NCBI GenBank assembly: GCA_025350425.1 | Contig: JANXXW010000449.1 | Location: 1-12,028 of the forward strand | Source of the DNA: Rhodospirillales bacterium | Lineage (GTDB): Bacteria; Pseudomonadota; Alphaproteobacteria; Acetobacterales; Acetobacteraceae | DNA length: 12,028 nt | Reading direction: 5' to 3' | Shown here: positions 1 to 6,918 of the stretch, in pieces | Layout of the letters: every line of letters begins with the position of its first letter | Numbering within the stretch: the first letter of the stretch is position 1 | Notes under the pieces: generated by a model | Databases searched by the model: none | What the model was told of the DNA's origin: nothing | Seen by the model: the letters and a program-made list of their open reading frames with translations, nothing else | Made by a program: the position numbers and the translations under genes

Positions 1-214
1 CGATGAAGGTGACGGCGGCGGTGCCGGGCGTCACGGTCAGGGGCGGGGATGGGAAGGCAGGGTCGATCACCCGGCGCGGCCACTCCGCACGGCGCCTTTC
101 CCGCTGCCACCGAACCAGATCACCCGCGCCACGGGGTGCAGATGGCCCCGGATTGAAGAAGCGTTCGCCGTCGAAGTGGTCGGAAATCGGAATGCGTTTG
201 TCCATGCCGGCCAT
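1..214 (-). CDS. MBL-fold metallo-hydrolase, NAPE-PLD-like (N-terminal 71 residues, runs off left edge)
   Basis: Read on the minus strand from the ATG at 214 the frame is open to base 1. It gives 71 residues beginning MAGMDKRIPISDHFDGERFF and continuing NPGP, then a basic Trp-containing stretch (WQRERRR) and a segment ending VTPGTAAVTFI. The DHFDG-x-RFFNP opening followed by a W-x-R-x-R segment is what I know from bacterial metallo-beta-lactamase-fold hydrolases related to N-acyl-phosphatidylethanolamine phospholipase D (UlaG-like group). The catalytic HxHxDH motif would lie beyond the window, so activity cannot be checked. A second in-frame ATG at 205 is an equally good start; neither has a clear Shine-Dalgarno sequence. 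Upstream in-frame codons (Cys/Trp-rich) do not look like protein. The family call is recognition from memory of a short stretch. Confidence 0.7.
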   Translation of the reverse strand, partial: MAGMDKRIPISDHFDGERFFNPGPSAPRGAGDLVRWQRERRRAEWPRRVIDPAFPSPPLTVTPGTAAVTFI

Positions 215-381
215 GTGGTCACGAGCGAGCGAGCCGGGCAGGGCTGCCCTGGCGGCGGGACGCGCCAAGGTCCTGCACATCCATGCAGTTCGGCGATGAT
301 CCTGCACCAGCAGCAGGGTTTCCGAGCGGGGTGGGACCGTTTGGGGCGTCGCCCATACGGTTTGTGGAAACGACCGATGCC
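215..381. other. Intergenic region between two minus-strand genes
   Basis: These 167 bases separate the end of the small membrane-protein gene from the start of the MBL-fold gene. Both strands lack convincing coding sequence. The stretch must hold whatever promoter the MBL gene uses, but I see no clear -35/-10 pair. A nested inverted repeat at 318-371 is listed separately. Confidence 0.5.
318..371 (-). terminator. Nested inverted repeat, possible terminator of the small membrane-protein gene
   Basis: Three nearly concentric inverted repeats are present: GTTTCC (318-323) with GGAAAC (366-371), ACCGT (336-340) with ACGGT (357-361), and GGGC (344-347) with GCCC (351-354) around a 3-nt loop. It begins 11 bases past the stop codon of the minus-strand gene at 382-720, where a terminator would be expected. 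There is no clean T-run, so it may be Rho-assisted, merely structured, or chance. Confidence 0.3.
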
Positions 382-720
382 TCATGGTTTTTTCACCCGC
401 CTGGATTTGGGCGGAACGTTCTTGACCAGCATCGTCCCGGTGTTTGGCTTTGTCCCGGGCTTTGTTCTGGGCTTGCGGCGGGGCGATGGCGATGGCGATG
501 GCGGCGGCGGCGGCGGCGGCGGCGGCGGTTCGCGACGATCGATGATGACAGCCACGACAAGCGCCACCACGATCGCGGCGCCTCCGGTCTCGATCCACAA
601 CGGCCGCACACCGCAATGACCTCGCAGGCAGAAACGCGCGATCTGCAGCAATGCCGCCGGCTCGATGATGAGGCCGGCGACGAAAGCCAACGTGGCAAGG
701 ATCAGGACGAAAATGCGCAT
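382..720 (-). CDS. Small two-helix membrane protein with polyproline tail
   Basis: The product has 112 residues and no family I recognise. Residues 2-19 form a hydrophobic segment (signal anchor or first helix). Residues 20-45 are a short loop with Cys31 and Cys36, and residues 46-61 are a second very hydrophobic helix (GGAAIVVALVVAVII). After DRRE come ten consecutive prolines (65-74), an SPSPSP run, and a Lys/Arg/Pro-rich tail. With both helices spanning, the basic Pro-rich tail would sit in the cytoplasm. The hydrophobicity pattern and the in-frame repeat support a real gene over the overlapping plus-strand frames, which give low-complexity peptides. The ATG at 718-720 has a weak AGG six bases upstream. 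It is divergent from the adenine deaminase gene. A shorter or absent gene is possible. Confidence 0.6.
   Translation of the reverse strand: MRIFVLILATLAFVAGLIIEPAALLQIARFCLRGHCGVRPLWIETGGAAIVVALVVAVIIDRREPPPPPPPPPPSPSPSPRRKPRTKPGTKPNTGTMLVKNVPPKSRRVKKP
485..529 (+). repeat. GGCGAT/GGC microsatellite
   Basis: On the plus strand about three GATGGC hexamers run into nine GGC triplets (500-526) and a final GGT. Read on the minus strand in the frame of the small membrane protein this gives the SPSPSP run and the ten prolines. Unit lengths are multiples of three, so slippage would change the tail length without breaking the frame. Confidence 0.85.
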
Positions 721-746
721 CTGCCTAACTCGTTACCACAACCCGG

Positions 747-761
747 TGGCTTGCATTTTGC
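747..761 (+). promoter_or_regulatory. Possible sigma-54 promoter of the purine operon
   Basis: The sequence TGGCTTGCATTTTGC matches the sigma-54 consensus TGGCACGN4TTGC at 9 of its 11 fixed bases. The essential GG (748-749) and GC (760-761) have the required 10-base spacing. Transcription would start near 772-774, which leaves a very short leader and favours the ATG at 787 over the one at 778. Control of purine breakdown by sigma-54 would fit nitrogen limitation. No NtrC-like dyad is obvious upstream, so this is a candidate only. Confidence 0.4.
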
Positions 762-786
762 TAGGCCATCGCCTCCGATGCCAAGC

Positions 787-2652
787 ATGAACCTACTTCC
801 CGACGACCTCCTGATCGATGCCGCCAGCGAAACGTTGATCCGGCAAGATCTCGTGCTGACCGCGCTGGGCAAGCGTCCCGCGGACACGCTGCTGCGCGTG
901 GACAGGCTCCTCGACGTGCATACCCGCACCTGGCGGGAGGACCAGGAGATCGCGATCAAGGGCCGGCGTATCGCCTGGGTCGGACCCGCCGGCGAATACA
1001 CGGGCGAGGTCGCGCGCCGCGTGCGACTGCCCGGTTTGGCGGCGGTGCCGGGGTTCGGCGAGGTGCATAAGCACATCGAAAGCTCGCATCTGACGCCTGA
1101 GTGGGAAGCGGCGATGGTGCTGCCGCGCGGCAACACCTGGACCTGCGAGGCCAGCCATGAGTTCGCCAACGTGAATGGGCCGCACAACCTCGAATTCTGG
1201 CTGGAGGCCCGCAAGCGCGGCTCGCCGCTGAAGATATTTCCACTGCCGGGCTCGGCGGTGCCGCCGACCGCCTATGAATGGGGTGGCGGCTATTACGGCT
1301 ACGACGAGCAGCGCGGCTTCATGGCGGCCAGCCCGATGGTTGCCGGGCTCGACGAGGTCATGGATTGGCCGGCCGTGTGGAATCCGGAAAGCCCGTCCTA
1401 CGAACGCCTATGGGGCATGATCCGTGCCACGTTCGAGGCGCGCGGCGTGGTGGAGGGCCACGGCTCGGGCCTGCGCGACCACGCCAGCATCAACGCCTTC
1501 GCCGCCGCCGGCCTCGCGTCCGATCACGAGGCATGGGCCCCGGAGGAAGTATGGGAGAAGCTCACGCGCGGCATCTTCGTCGAGTTGCGTCCGTATTCGA
1601 TGGATCAGGTAATTCCTTACCTTCTGGGGCGGGGCCTTGCGGACTGGTCGCAGATTGCCTTCACCACCGATGATCGCAGCGCTTCGGACACCATCAGGCT
1701 GGGCGCCACCGACCATAATGCCCGCACCGCGATCGGCCTGGGCCTCGCCCCGGAAATCGCCATCCAGTGCGTGACGCTGAACCCCGCGCGGCACATGCGA
1801 CTGACGCCCTGGGTGGGCAGCCTCGCGCCGGGAAGGTTCGCCGACATCGTGCTGCTGTCCGATGTTGTCGCGCTGGAGATCGCGCAGGTCTGGGCCGATG
1901 GAGAGCAGGTTTCGGACGCCAAGACCTTCCTGCCGGCGGTGCCCCGTATCGAATGGCCGGGTTGGGCCACGCGCACCGTCAACATCGGCCGCACGCTGAC
2001 ATCTGACGATTTTTGCATCACCGCCGAGCCCGGCCGCGAAACCATGCGGGCGGCGCTGCTGCGTCCGTTCCACTGGGCGGACGGCTTCATCGAAATGGAA
2101 CTGCCGGTCGAGCACGGGGCGGTGCAGCGCGACGCCGCTCGCAACGTCACCAAGTTCGCCATCGTGGACCGGTTCTCCGGCGAGGCGCGCACGTCGAAGA
2201 TGTTCTGGCTCGGTACCGGACCGCGCACGCCTGATACCGCGCTCGCCTGCTCGGTGGCGCATGACAAGCATAATATCTGGGCCGTCGGTTCTTCGGACGC
2301 CGCGATGGCGAAGGCTGTCAACGCTCTGGTCGAATTGCAAGGCGGCTGGGCGCTGGTGGTCGGCGGCGAGCTTGTCGCCACCGTGCGCTACGAGATCGGC
2401 GGCCTCATGACATGCCGCCCCGCCGAGGAACTGAACGCCGAGATGCAGAAGCTGTACGACGCGGCCGCTGCGGTGGACTGGATGTATGAGCCGACGTTCA
2501 GTCCGCGCTGGTATCCAGGGTTTCCGGAACGATTGATCTTTGCCACGCTGACCTGTGCGCCTTGGCAATGGGTGCTGGTGGCGCCGTGCGAGCAGGCGCC
2601 ATTGGGTTTCGTGAACGTACAGACCGGGCAGACGCATCCGGTGGTTTGGTGA
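787..2652 (+). CDS. ade: Adenine deaminase
   Basis: The 621-residue product belongs to the amidohydrolase superfamily and should hydrolyse adenine to hypoxanthine and ammonia in the cytoplasm. Likely metal and catalytic residues are in place: H94 and H96 in VHKHIESS, E190 in GLDEVMD, H225 in EGHGSG, H247 in ASDHEAW and D295 in FTTDDRSASD. The SHEFANV stretch (123-129) corresponds to the DPHEIANV signature, with Ser for Pro, and the usual IDxHxHIESS is GEVHKHIESS here. A C-terminal adenine-deaminase domain is recognisable (SVAHDKHNIWAVG, GGLM). At about 620 residues it is slightly longer than the usual 570-600. The frame is open back to 283, but that part overlaps the GGC repeat and a divergent gene and is not protein-like. 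ATG 778 is an alternative start; neither start has a strong ribosome binding site. First gene of a probable three-gene operon. Confidence 0.93.
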   Translation: MNLLPDDLLIDAASETLIRQDLVLTALGKRPADTLLRVDRLLDVHTRTWREDQEIAIKGRRIAWVGPAGEYTGEVARRVRLPGLAAVPGFGEVHKHIESSHLTPEWEAAMVLPRGNTWTCEASHEFANVNGPHNLEFWLEARKRGSPLKIFPLPGSAVPPTAYEWGGGYYGYDEQRGFMAASPMVAGLDEVMDWPAVWNPESPSYERLWGMIRATFEARGVVEGHGSGLRDHASINAFAAAGLASDHEAWAPEEVWEKLTRGIFVELRPYSMDQVIPYLLGRGLADWSQIAFTTDDRSASDTIRLGATDHNARTAIGLGLAPEIAIQCVTLNPARHMRLTPWVGSLAPGRFADIVLLSDVVALEIAQVWADGEQVSDAKTFLPAVPRIEWPGWATRTVNIGRTLTSDDFCITAEPGRETMRAALLRPFHWADGFIEMELPVEHGAVQRDAARNVTKFAIVDRFSGEARTSKMFWLGTGPRTPDTALACSVAHDKHNIWAVGSSDAAMAKAVNALVELQGGWALVVGGELVATVRYEIGGLMTCRPAEELNAEMQKLYDAAAAVDWMYEPTFSPRWYPGFPERLIFATLTCAPWQWVLVAPCEQAPLGFVNVQTGQTHPVVW

Positions 2653-2665
2653 AAGGTTTATCTCG

Positions 2666-4030
2666 ATGAGCGACAGCGCGGTGTTACAAAAGGAAGACGG
2701 TTTCCTCGACCGATACTTCCGCCTCTCGGAACGCGGTTCCTCCGCGAAGCAGGAGATCATCGCGGGCGCCACGACCTTCGCCGCCATGGCCTATATCATT
2801 GCGGTGAACCCGGCGATCATGTCGCAGGCCGGCATGGATCGCGGCGAACTGGTGATCGGCACCGCGATCGCGGCGATTTTCGGCTGCGTCATGATGGGGC
2901 TGGCCGCCAACCTGCCGCTGGCGGTTGCACCCGCCATGGGCTCAAACGTCATCCTCACCTTCGTCGTGGTGAAGCAGATGGGGGTGCCGTGGCAAGGCGC
3001 ACTCGCCATGGTGGCGTTCACCGGCGTGTTGTTCCTGCTGCTGAGCGTGTCCAAGGTCCGCGAGCGCGTCGCGCGGGACGTGCCGGAGGCGCTGAAGATC
3101 GGCATCCAGGCTGGTGTTGGAACATTGATTGTCTTTATCGGCTTGCGCGGCGCGGGCTTCCTTGTCGCCAACCCGAGCACGCTCGTATCCATGGGCTCGC
3201 TGAAAAGCCCGGCCGTGCTGATGACCTTTATCGGATTGCTGCTGACGCCCGTGCTGGTGGTTCGGCGTGTGCCCGGCGCCCTTATCATCTCCATCGCGGT
3301 GCTGACGATCGTGGGGTTTTTCGTGCCGGGCGCCAACGGGAAGATGATAACCTCGGTGCCCACCTCCATCTTCGCGCTGCCCAAATGGCCCACGGGCACT
3401 TTCATGGCGCTCGATTTCAAATGGCTGTTCACGCATTTCCTCGTGGCGCTGCCGTTGCTGTTCTACTTTGTGTGCGCCGAGTTTTTCAGCACGCTCGGGA
3501 CGCTGATCGGCGTCACCGGGGCGGCCAATCTGCGCCGCCCGGACGGCTCGATCCCGAACGCCACGGCGGCGTTCGCGACCGATGCGACGGCCAGCATCGT
3601 CGGTCCGATCTTCGGCACGTCGGTCGTTACCGCCTACATCGAGTCTGTCACCGGCGTCCTGGCCGGCGGGCGCACCGGCCTCACCTCGATCACGGTTGCC
3701 GGCTTCTTCGTGCTCTCGCTGTTCCTGTGGCCGGTGTTCGTGATCGTGCCGAGCCAGGCGACAGCGCCCGCGTTGGTGCTGGTCGGCGTGCTGATGATGC
3801 AGGGACTTGGACGCATCGACCTGTCCAACCTGCTGAACGCCGTGCCCATCGTGCTGACCTTGCTGGTGACGGTGCTGACCAACAACCTCATCAACGGCAT
3901 GGCCATGGGCACCTTCGCCTACATCCTGATGCTGATGGCGGTGGGCCGCACGCGCGAGATCACCGGCGTGGTGTGGGGCCTCGGCGTGGTGTTCATCGCG
4001 TTTTTCTATACAACCACGCTGATGATGTAG
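2666..4030 (+). CDS. NCS2-family purine permease (AzgA/PbuG-like, guanine/hypoxanthine/adenine type)
   Basis: The 454-residue product is a polytopic inner-membrane protein with roughly 12-14 hydrophobic segments. Signatures of the AzgA-like branch of nucleobase:cation symporters are clear: QEIIAGATTFAAMAYII near residue 30, ANLPLAVAPAMGSN in the TM3 region, E272-F-F-S-T-L-G-T-L-I-G in TM8, and FGTSVVTAYIESVTGVLAGG with E326 in TM10. It should import a purine base with protons. Two signature positions differ from the common form: APAMGSN for APGMGLN, and S275 where family members I know have Asp (FFDTLGT). These may mark a different substrate range. The gene starts 13 nt after the deaminase stop, with AAAGG nine bases before the ATG. 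Pairing with adenine deaminase suggests adenine or hypoxanthine as substrate. Confidence 0.9.
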   Translation: MSDSAVLQKEDGFLDRYFRLSERGSSAKQEIIAGATTFAAMAYIIAVNPAIMSQAGMDRGELVIGTAIAAIFGCVMMGLAANLPLAVAPAMGSNVILTFVVVKQMGVPWQGALAMVAFTGVLFLLLSVSKVRERVARDVPEALKIGIQAGVGTLIVFIGLRGAGFLVANPSTLVSMGSLKSPAVLMTFIGLLLTPVLVVRRVPGALIISIAVLTIVGFFVPGANGKMITSVPTSIFALPKWPTGTFMALDFKWLFTHFLVALPLLFYFVCAEFFSTLGTLIGVTGAANLRRPDGSIPNATAAFATDATASIVGPIFGTSVVTAYIESVTGVLAGGRTGLTSITVAGFFVLSLFLWPVFVIVPSQATAPALVLVGVLMMQGLGRIDLSNLLNAVPIVLTLLVTVLTNNLINGMAMGTFAYILMLMAVGRTREITGVVWGLGVVFIAFFYTTTLMM

Positions 4031-4040
4031 GACGAACGGC

Positions 4041-4844
4041 ATGCCCACACTGGATATCGGCGGATACGACATGGCCTATGTCGAGCAGGGCGCGGGCGAT
4101 CCCGTGGTGCTCGTGCACGGCACGTTGCAGGACCAGCGCTACTGGGCGCCGCAGATGGCGGCGTTCGGGGCGAAGTATCGCGTCATTGCCGTCAGCCTGC
4201 GGCATTTCTGGCCGGAAAAGTGGGACGGCGTCGGTGACGACTTCACCATTGCCCAGCATGTCGCCGATGTCGCAGCGTTTGCTGAGGCGCTGAACGCTGG
4301 CCCGATCCGGTTGGTGGGGCATTCGCGCGGCGGACATATCGCCTTCCGCGTGGCGCAGCATTTCCCGGAGCGGTTGCGGGCGCTGGTGCTGGCTGAACCC
4401 GGCGGTGAACTGGACGACAGCTTCGGCGCGGTACGTGCCGCAGGCCCGCAAGGTGCCGTAATCGATGCCGTAAAGCTCATCCGCACGGGCGATGTGGAGG
4501 AAGCCCTGCGCGTGTTCACCGCCTACACCGGGGGGGCTGGCTCGTGGGAGAATCGGCCCGAGTCACGCCGACAAATTTCGCGCGATAATGTTCGTACACT
4601 ACTTGGTCAGATCAACGAGCAGCGCGCGCCGTTCTCGCGCTCGCAGGCAGAGGGAATCCATGTCCCGACACTGTTGGTTGGCGGTGCGCTGTCTCAGCCG
4701 CAATTCGGCATCATCATGGATGGCTTGGAGAAAAGCATCGCTGGCGCGGTACGGGTTACGATCCCACAGGCCGCGCATGGCATGAGTGCCGACAACCCGA
4801 CCGCTTTCAACGATGACGTGCTGGCGTTCCTCGCCGCGAACTAA
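4041..4844 (+). CDS. Alpha/beta hydrolase of unknown substrate
   Basis: The 267-residue product has a typical alpha/beta-hydrolase layout and no signal peptide. It shows the oxyanion HG (VVLVHGT, H26-G27), the nucleophile elbow GHSRGG (S95) and the catalytic His in AAHGMSADNP (H246). The acid is less certain. The usual position after strand 7 reads GGALSQP without an Asp or Glu, so E119 in LVLAEPGG, after strand 6, may serve instead. It starts 10 nt after the permease stop, with AGGA eight bases upstream, so it is probably cotranscribed with ade. Its role in purine metabolism is unknown; known purine-ring hydrolases are not obviously of this type. The stop codon overlaps that of the convergent regulator gene. 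Confidence 0.85.
   Translation: MPTLDIGGYDMAYVEQGAGDPVVLVHGTLQDQRYWAPQMAAFGAKYRVIAVSLRHFWPEKWDGVGDDFTIAQHVADVAAFAEALNAGPIRLVGHSRGGHIAFRVAQHFPERLRALVLAEPGGELDDSFGAVRAAGPQGAVIDAVKLIRTGDVEEALRVFTAYTGGAGSWENRPESRRQISRDNVRTLLGQINEQRAPFSRSQAEGIHVPTLLVGGALSQPQFGIIMDGLEKSIAGAVRVTIPQAAHGMSADNPTAFNDDVLAFLAAN
4841..4844. other. Overlapping convergent stop codons
   Basis: The bases CTAA give TAA on the plus strand (4842-4844, hydrolase) and TAG on the minus strand (4843-4841, LuxR-type regulator). The two genes meet tail to tail with no room for a terminator between them, so transcripts must run into the opposite gene or stop inside it. Confidence 0.95.
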
Positions 4845-5407
4845 ACTTCCAGCAGCCCGGCGCGCAAGCCGCGCGTCACCGCCTCGGCCCGGCTGCGTAC
4901 GGCCAGCTTCGTGAACACGGCTTCCAGGTGATACTTCACCGTGTGCGCGGAGATGCCCAGGCAGCGCGCGATGGATTTGTTGCTGAGACCCTCGGCGATG
5001 TGACTCAGCACCTCCATCTCGCGCGGGGTCAGCAACGGGCGGGCTGCCTCCCGCAGCGTGAGGCTACCCAACTCAGGCGGGGAGGGCAGGCGAACCGTCA
5101 ATCCTTGCGCCACCGCCGCCGTCGCTGCCGCAATCTGGCCAGCGGAGGCGGTGCGCGGCAACACGCCTGGAATCGACAGGTCGGCGGCGAGGGTGCGATC
5201 ATCCGACAACACCAGCAACGCGCCAATGAACAGAGCGGTATCCGCCGGCGGCTTTTCGCCGTCGAGAAGGTCGAGCACCAGCACGTCCGCTTCGGACTCG
5301 TCGAACGCCCCATCGGGCGCGATGCGGCGCAGCCTCAGCGTATCCGCAGTCCGCACCGCTAGACGCACCAGCGGCAGGGTAGCAAGCTGCGTAAAGGTGT
5401 CGTTCAT
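4841..5407 (-). CDS. LuxR/NarL-type transcriptional regulator, short form
   Basis: The 188-residue product ends in a GerE-type helix-turn-helix (about 125-186) with the standard LTPREMEVL opening, GLSNKSIARCLGISAHTVKYHLEAVFTKL core and a final RAEAVTRGLRAG helix. The N-terminal 120 residues look like a worn receiver domain. DVLVLDLLDG puts D46 where a phosphoacceptor Asp might be, and ALLVLSDD resembles the following strand, but the N-terminal acidic pair is missing. Phosphorylation is therefore doubtful; an orphan regulator is more likely. The ATG at 5405-5407 is preceded on its strand by GAGG at a good distance. It diverges from the histidine kinase gene with 89 bp between them, so it may regulate the kinase operon, itself, or the facing purine operon. 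Its 3' end overlaps the hydrolase stop. Confidence 0.85.
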   Translation of the reverse strand: MNDTFTQLATLPLVRLAVRTADTLRLRRIAPDGAFDESEADVLVLDLLDGEKPPADTALFIGALLVLSDDRTLAADLSIPGVLPRTASAGQIAAATAAVAQGLTVRLPSPPELGSLTLREAARPLLTPREMEVLSHIAEGLSNKSIARCLGISAHTVKYHLEAVFTKLAVRSRAEAVTRGLRAGLLEV

Positions 5408-5427
5408 TCCAACCTCGTTGTGACCCT

Positions 5428-5458
5428 ATGATATTGGGAGTCCGATTGCATCCGGCAA
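5428..5458 (-). promoter_or_regulatory. Possible sigma-70 promoter of the LuxR-type gene
   Basis: Read on the minus strand, TTGCCG (5458-5453) and TATCAT (5433-5428) resemble -35 and -10 boxes. The 19-base spacer is longer than ideal. The start would fall near 5421, about 14 bases before the ATG. Weak evidence from sequence only. Confidence 0.25.
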
Positions 5459-5496
5459 GCATAGCGGCACAGGGCAGGGAAAGGTAAAGCGACCGC

Positions 5497-6918
5497 GTGC
5501 GCTCGCTCAGGTCCCGTCTTTCCGTGCTGTTTGCGCTGTCGTTGATGGCCAGCCTCGGTCTTGCCCTGCTGCTCGTCCGTCTCACCGGCCTATCGAGCGA
5601 GGCGGCGGCGGGGCGTCAGGATGCGGAACTGCGCCGCGCCTGCGGGCTGATCCAGGACGCGTATTCGTTCTACTCCACCGGCTGGTCCGGCCCGGCCTCG
5701 ACCGATGATAGCGCTGCGTTTCGGCACGACCTCGCCGATGTCGTGAAACTGGCAGTGCAGCCGCTCTCGGGTATTTCGGGCGGTGTCTGGCAGGCGGACA
5801 CCGGCGTGATCGCCTACGTCGCTCCCGGCAACGCCAGCTTGTCGCCTGCCGGCCTGGAAGCTCTCGAAAGCGCCGGCGCGGCGGTGTTGCAGGACGGGTT
5901 GCCGGCGTCGCGCGAGGGCGGAGACCTACGGATCGAGACGTGCGGGCTGGGCGGCCCGGTAGCCAACCTCGCGGCCTTCGCTGTCGCGCGGGTTGAGACG
6001 GCGCCGGCCGTGAACCAGCTCTGGCTCGGTCTCGGCGTGTTGCTCCTCCTGCTGGTCGCCATGGCGCTATGGCTGAGCCGCCTGGTGCGCGCGTGGGGCC
6101 GCCATGTCCGCGCCATCGAAACGGCGCTCGCGGGCCACGAGGCGGGCGCGCTGCCACGCCTCGCACCGACCGGCGAGCGCGAACTGGACCGCATCATCGC
6201 CGCCTTGAACGCGAGTTCGGCCCGGTTGGAAGCAGCTCAGCTGGAGACGGTAGAACTGTCCCGCCGCGTGGCGCAGTCCGAACGCCTCGCGGCGCTGGGG
6301 CGAGTGGCAGCCGGTGTGGCGCACGAGATCCGCAACCCGATCGCCTCGATGCGCCTCAAGGCAGAGGGCGCGCTCGTGGGCGATACTGCCCGCCGCTATC
6401 GGGCGCTTGAGGCGGTGCTGGTCCAGGTGGGACGGTTGGAGCGCCTGGCGTCGGAACTGCTGACCATGACTCAACGCCACACTTCGCTGCCGCAGAACGT
6501 GGAGCTGCGTGACTTCTTGCTCTCCTGCGCCGCCGATCACGGCGGTGCCGTTCAGGTGGCAGCACCCGCGATGCAAGTTGCGCTCGATCCTGAGCTGATC
6601 CGCCGCGCGCTCGACAACCTGCTGCGCAACGCGGCGGCGGTGGCGACTGAAACGACCATCACCGCCGGCGTGGTCGGGAGTGAGTTGCGGGTTACTGTCG
6701 CCGATAACGGTCCTGGCGTGGCCCCGGAGTTGCGCGACCACCTGTTCGAGCCATTCGTTACTGGCCGCGCCGACGGCACAGGTCTCGGCTTGCCGATCGC
6801 GCGCGAACTGGTCGAGAGTCATGGTGGCCAGCTCTGGTTGTCGGACTTTGGGGGCGAAGACCATGGCGCGGTGTTCACGCTCACTCTCCCGTTCGAGGGA
6901 CCATGGCCCGCATCCTGA
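5497..6918 (+). CDS. Sensor histidine kinase of an NtrC-type two-component system
   Basis: The 473-residue inner-membrane kinase has TM1 at about 8-29, a periplasmic sensor of about 145 residues, TM2 at about 175-196, a HAMP-like linker (197-248) and a coiled-coil lead into the dimerisation domain. H276 in GVAHEIRNPIASM is the phosphorylated His. The ATPase domain shows the N box (D373-N-L-L-R-N378), G1 (D403-NGPG) and G2 (G427-TGLGL). The sensor region has two cysteines, C49 and C149, that could form a disulfide or bind a ligand; I cannot name the signal. The start is a GTG with AAAGG 12 bases upstream, and gives a normal positively charged N-terminus before TM1. The gene overlaps the next by 16 bp, implying coupled translation with its cognate activator. 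Confidence 0.93.
   Translation: MRSLRSRLSVLFALSLMASLGLALLLVRLTGLSSEAAAGRQDAELRRACGLIQDAYSFYSTGWSGPASTDDSAAFRHDLADVVKLAVQPLSGISGGVWQADTGVIAYVAPGNASLSPAGLEALESAGAAVLQDGLPASREGGDLRIETCGLGGPVANLAAFAVARVETAPAVNQLWLGLGVLLLLLVAMALWLSRLVRAWGRHVRAIETALAGHEAGALPRLAPTGERELDRIIAALNASSARLEAAQLETVELSRRVAQSERLAALGRVAAGVAHEIRNPIASMRLKAEGALVGDTARRYRALEAVLVQVGRLERLASELLTMTQRHTSLPQNVELRDFLLSCAADHGGAVQVAAPAMQVALDPELIRRALDNLLRNAAAVATETTITAGVVGSELRVTVADNGPGVAPELRDHLFEPFVTGRADGTGLGLPIARELVESHGGQLWLSDFGGEDHGAVFTLTLPFEGPWPAS

Noticed and set aside
3..619. Plus-strand reading frames of 98 and 147 residues
   Set aside because: Their translations are Arg/Gly-rich and featureless; the minus strand gives a recognisable MBL-type N-terminus and a two-helix protein instead.
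283..786. Upstream in-frame extension of the adenine deaminase reading frame
   Set aside because: It is low-complexity Arg/Trp-rich sequence through the GGC repeat, overlaps a better minus-strand gene, and is absent from known adenine deaminases.
721..786. Purine riboswitch upstream of adenine deaminase
   Set aside because: Only about 60 bases separate the divergent genes, with no three-way-junction arrangement; too short for a purine aptamer plus expression platform.
1408..2787. Long minus-strand reading frame of 459 residues
   Set aside because: It lies antisense to adenine deaminase and the permease start; His/Arg-rich without any motif, typical of a GC-rich shadow frame.
2942..4293. Long frames of 376 (minus) and 434 (plus) residues over the permease gene
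   Set aside because: Compositions are extreme (Arg/His/Gln) and the permease frame has clear family motifs and membrane helices.
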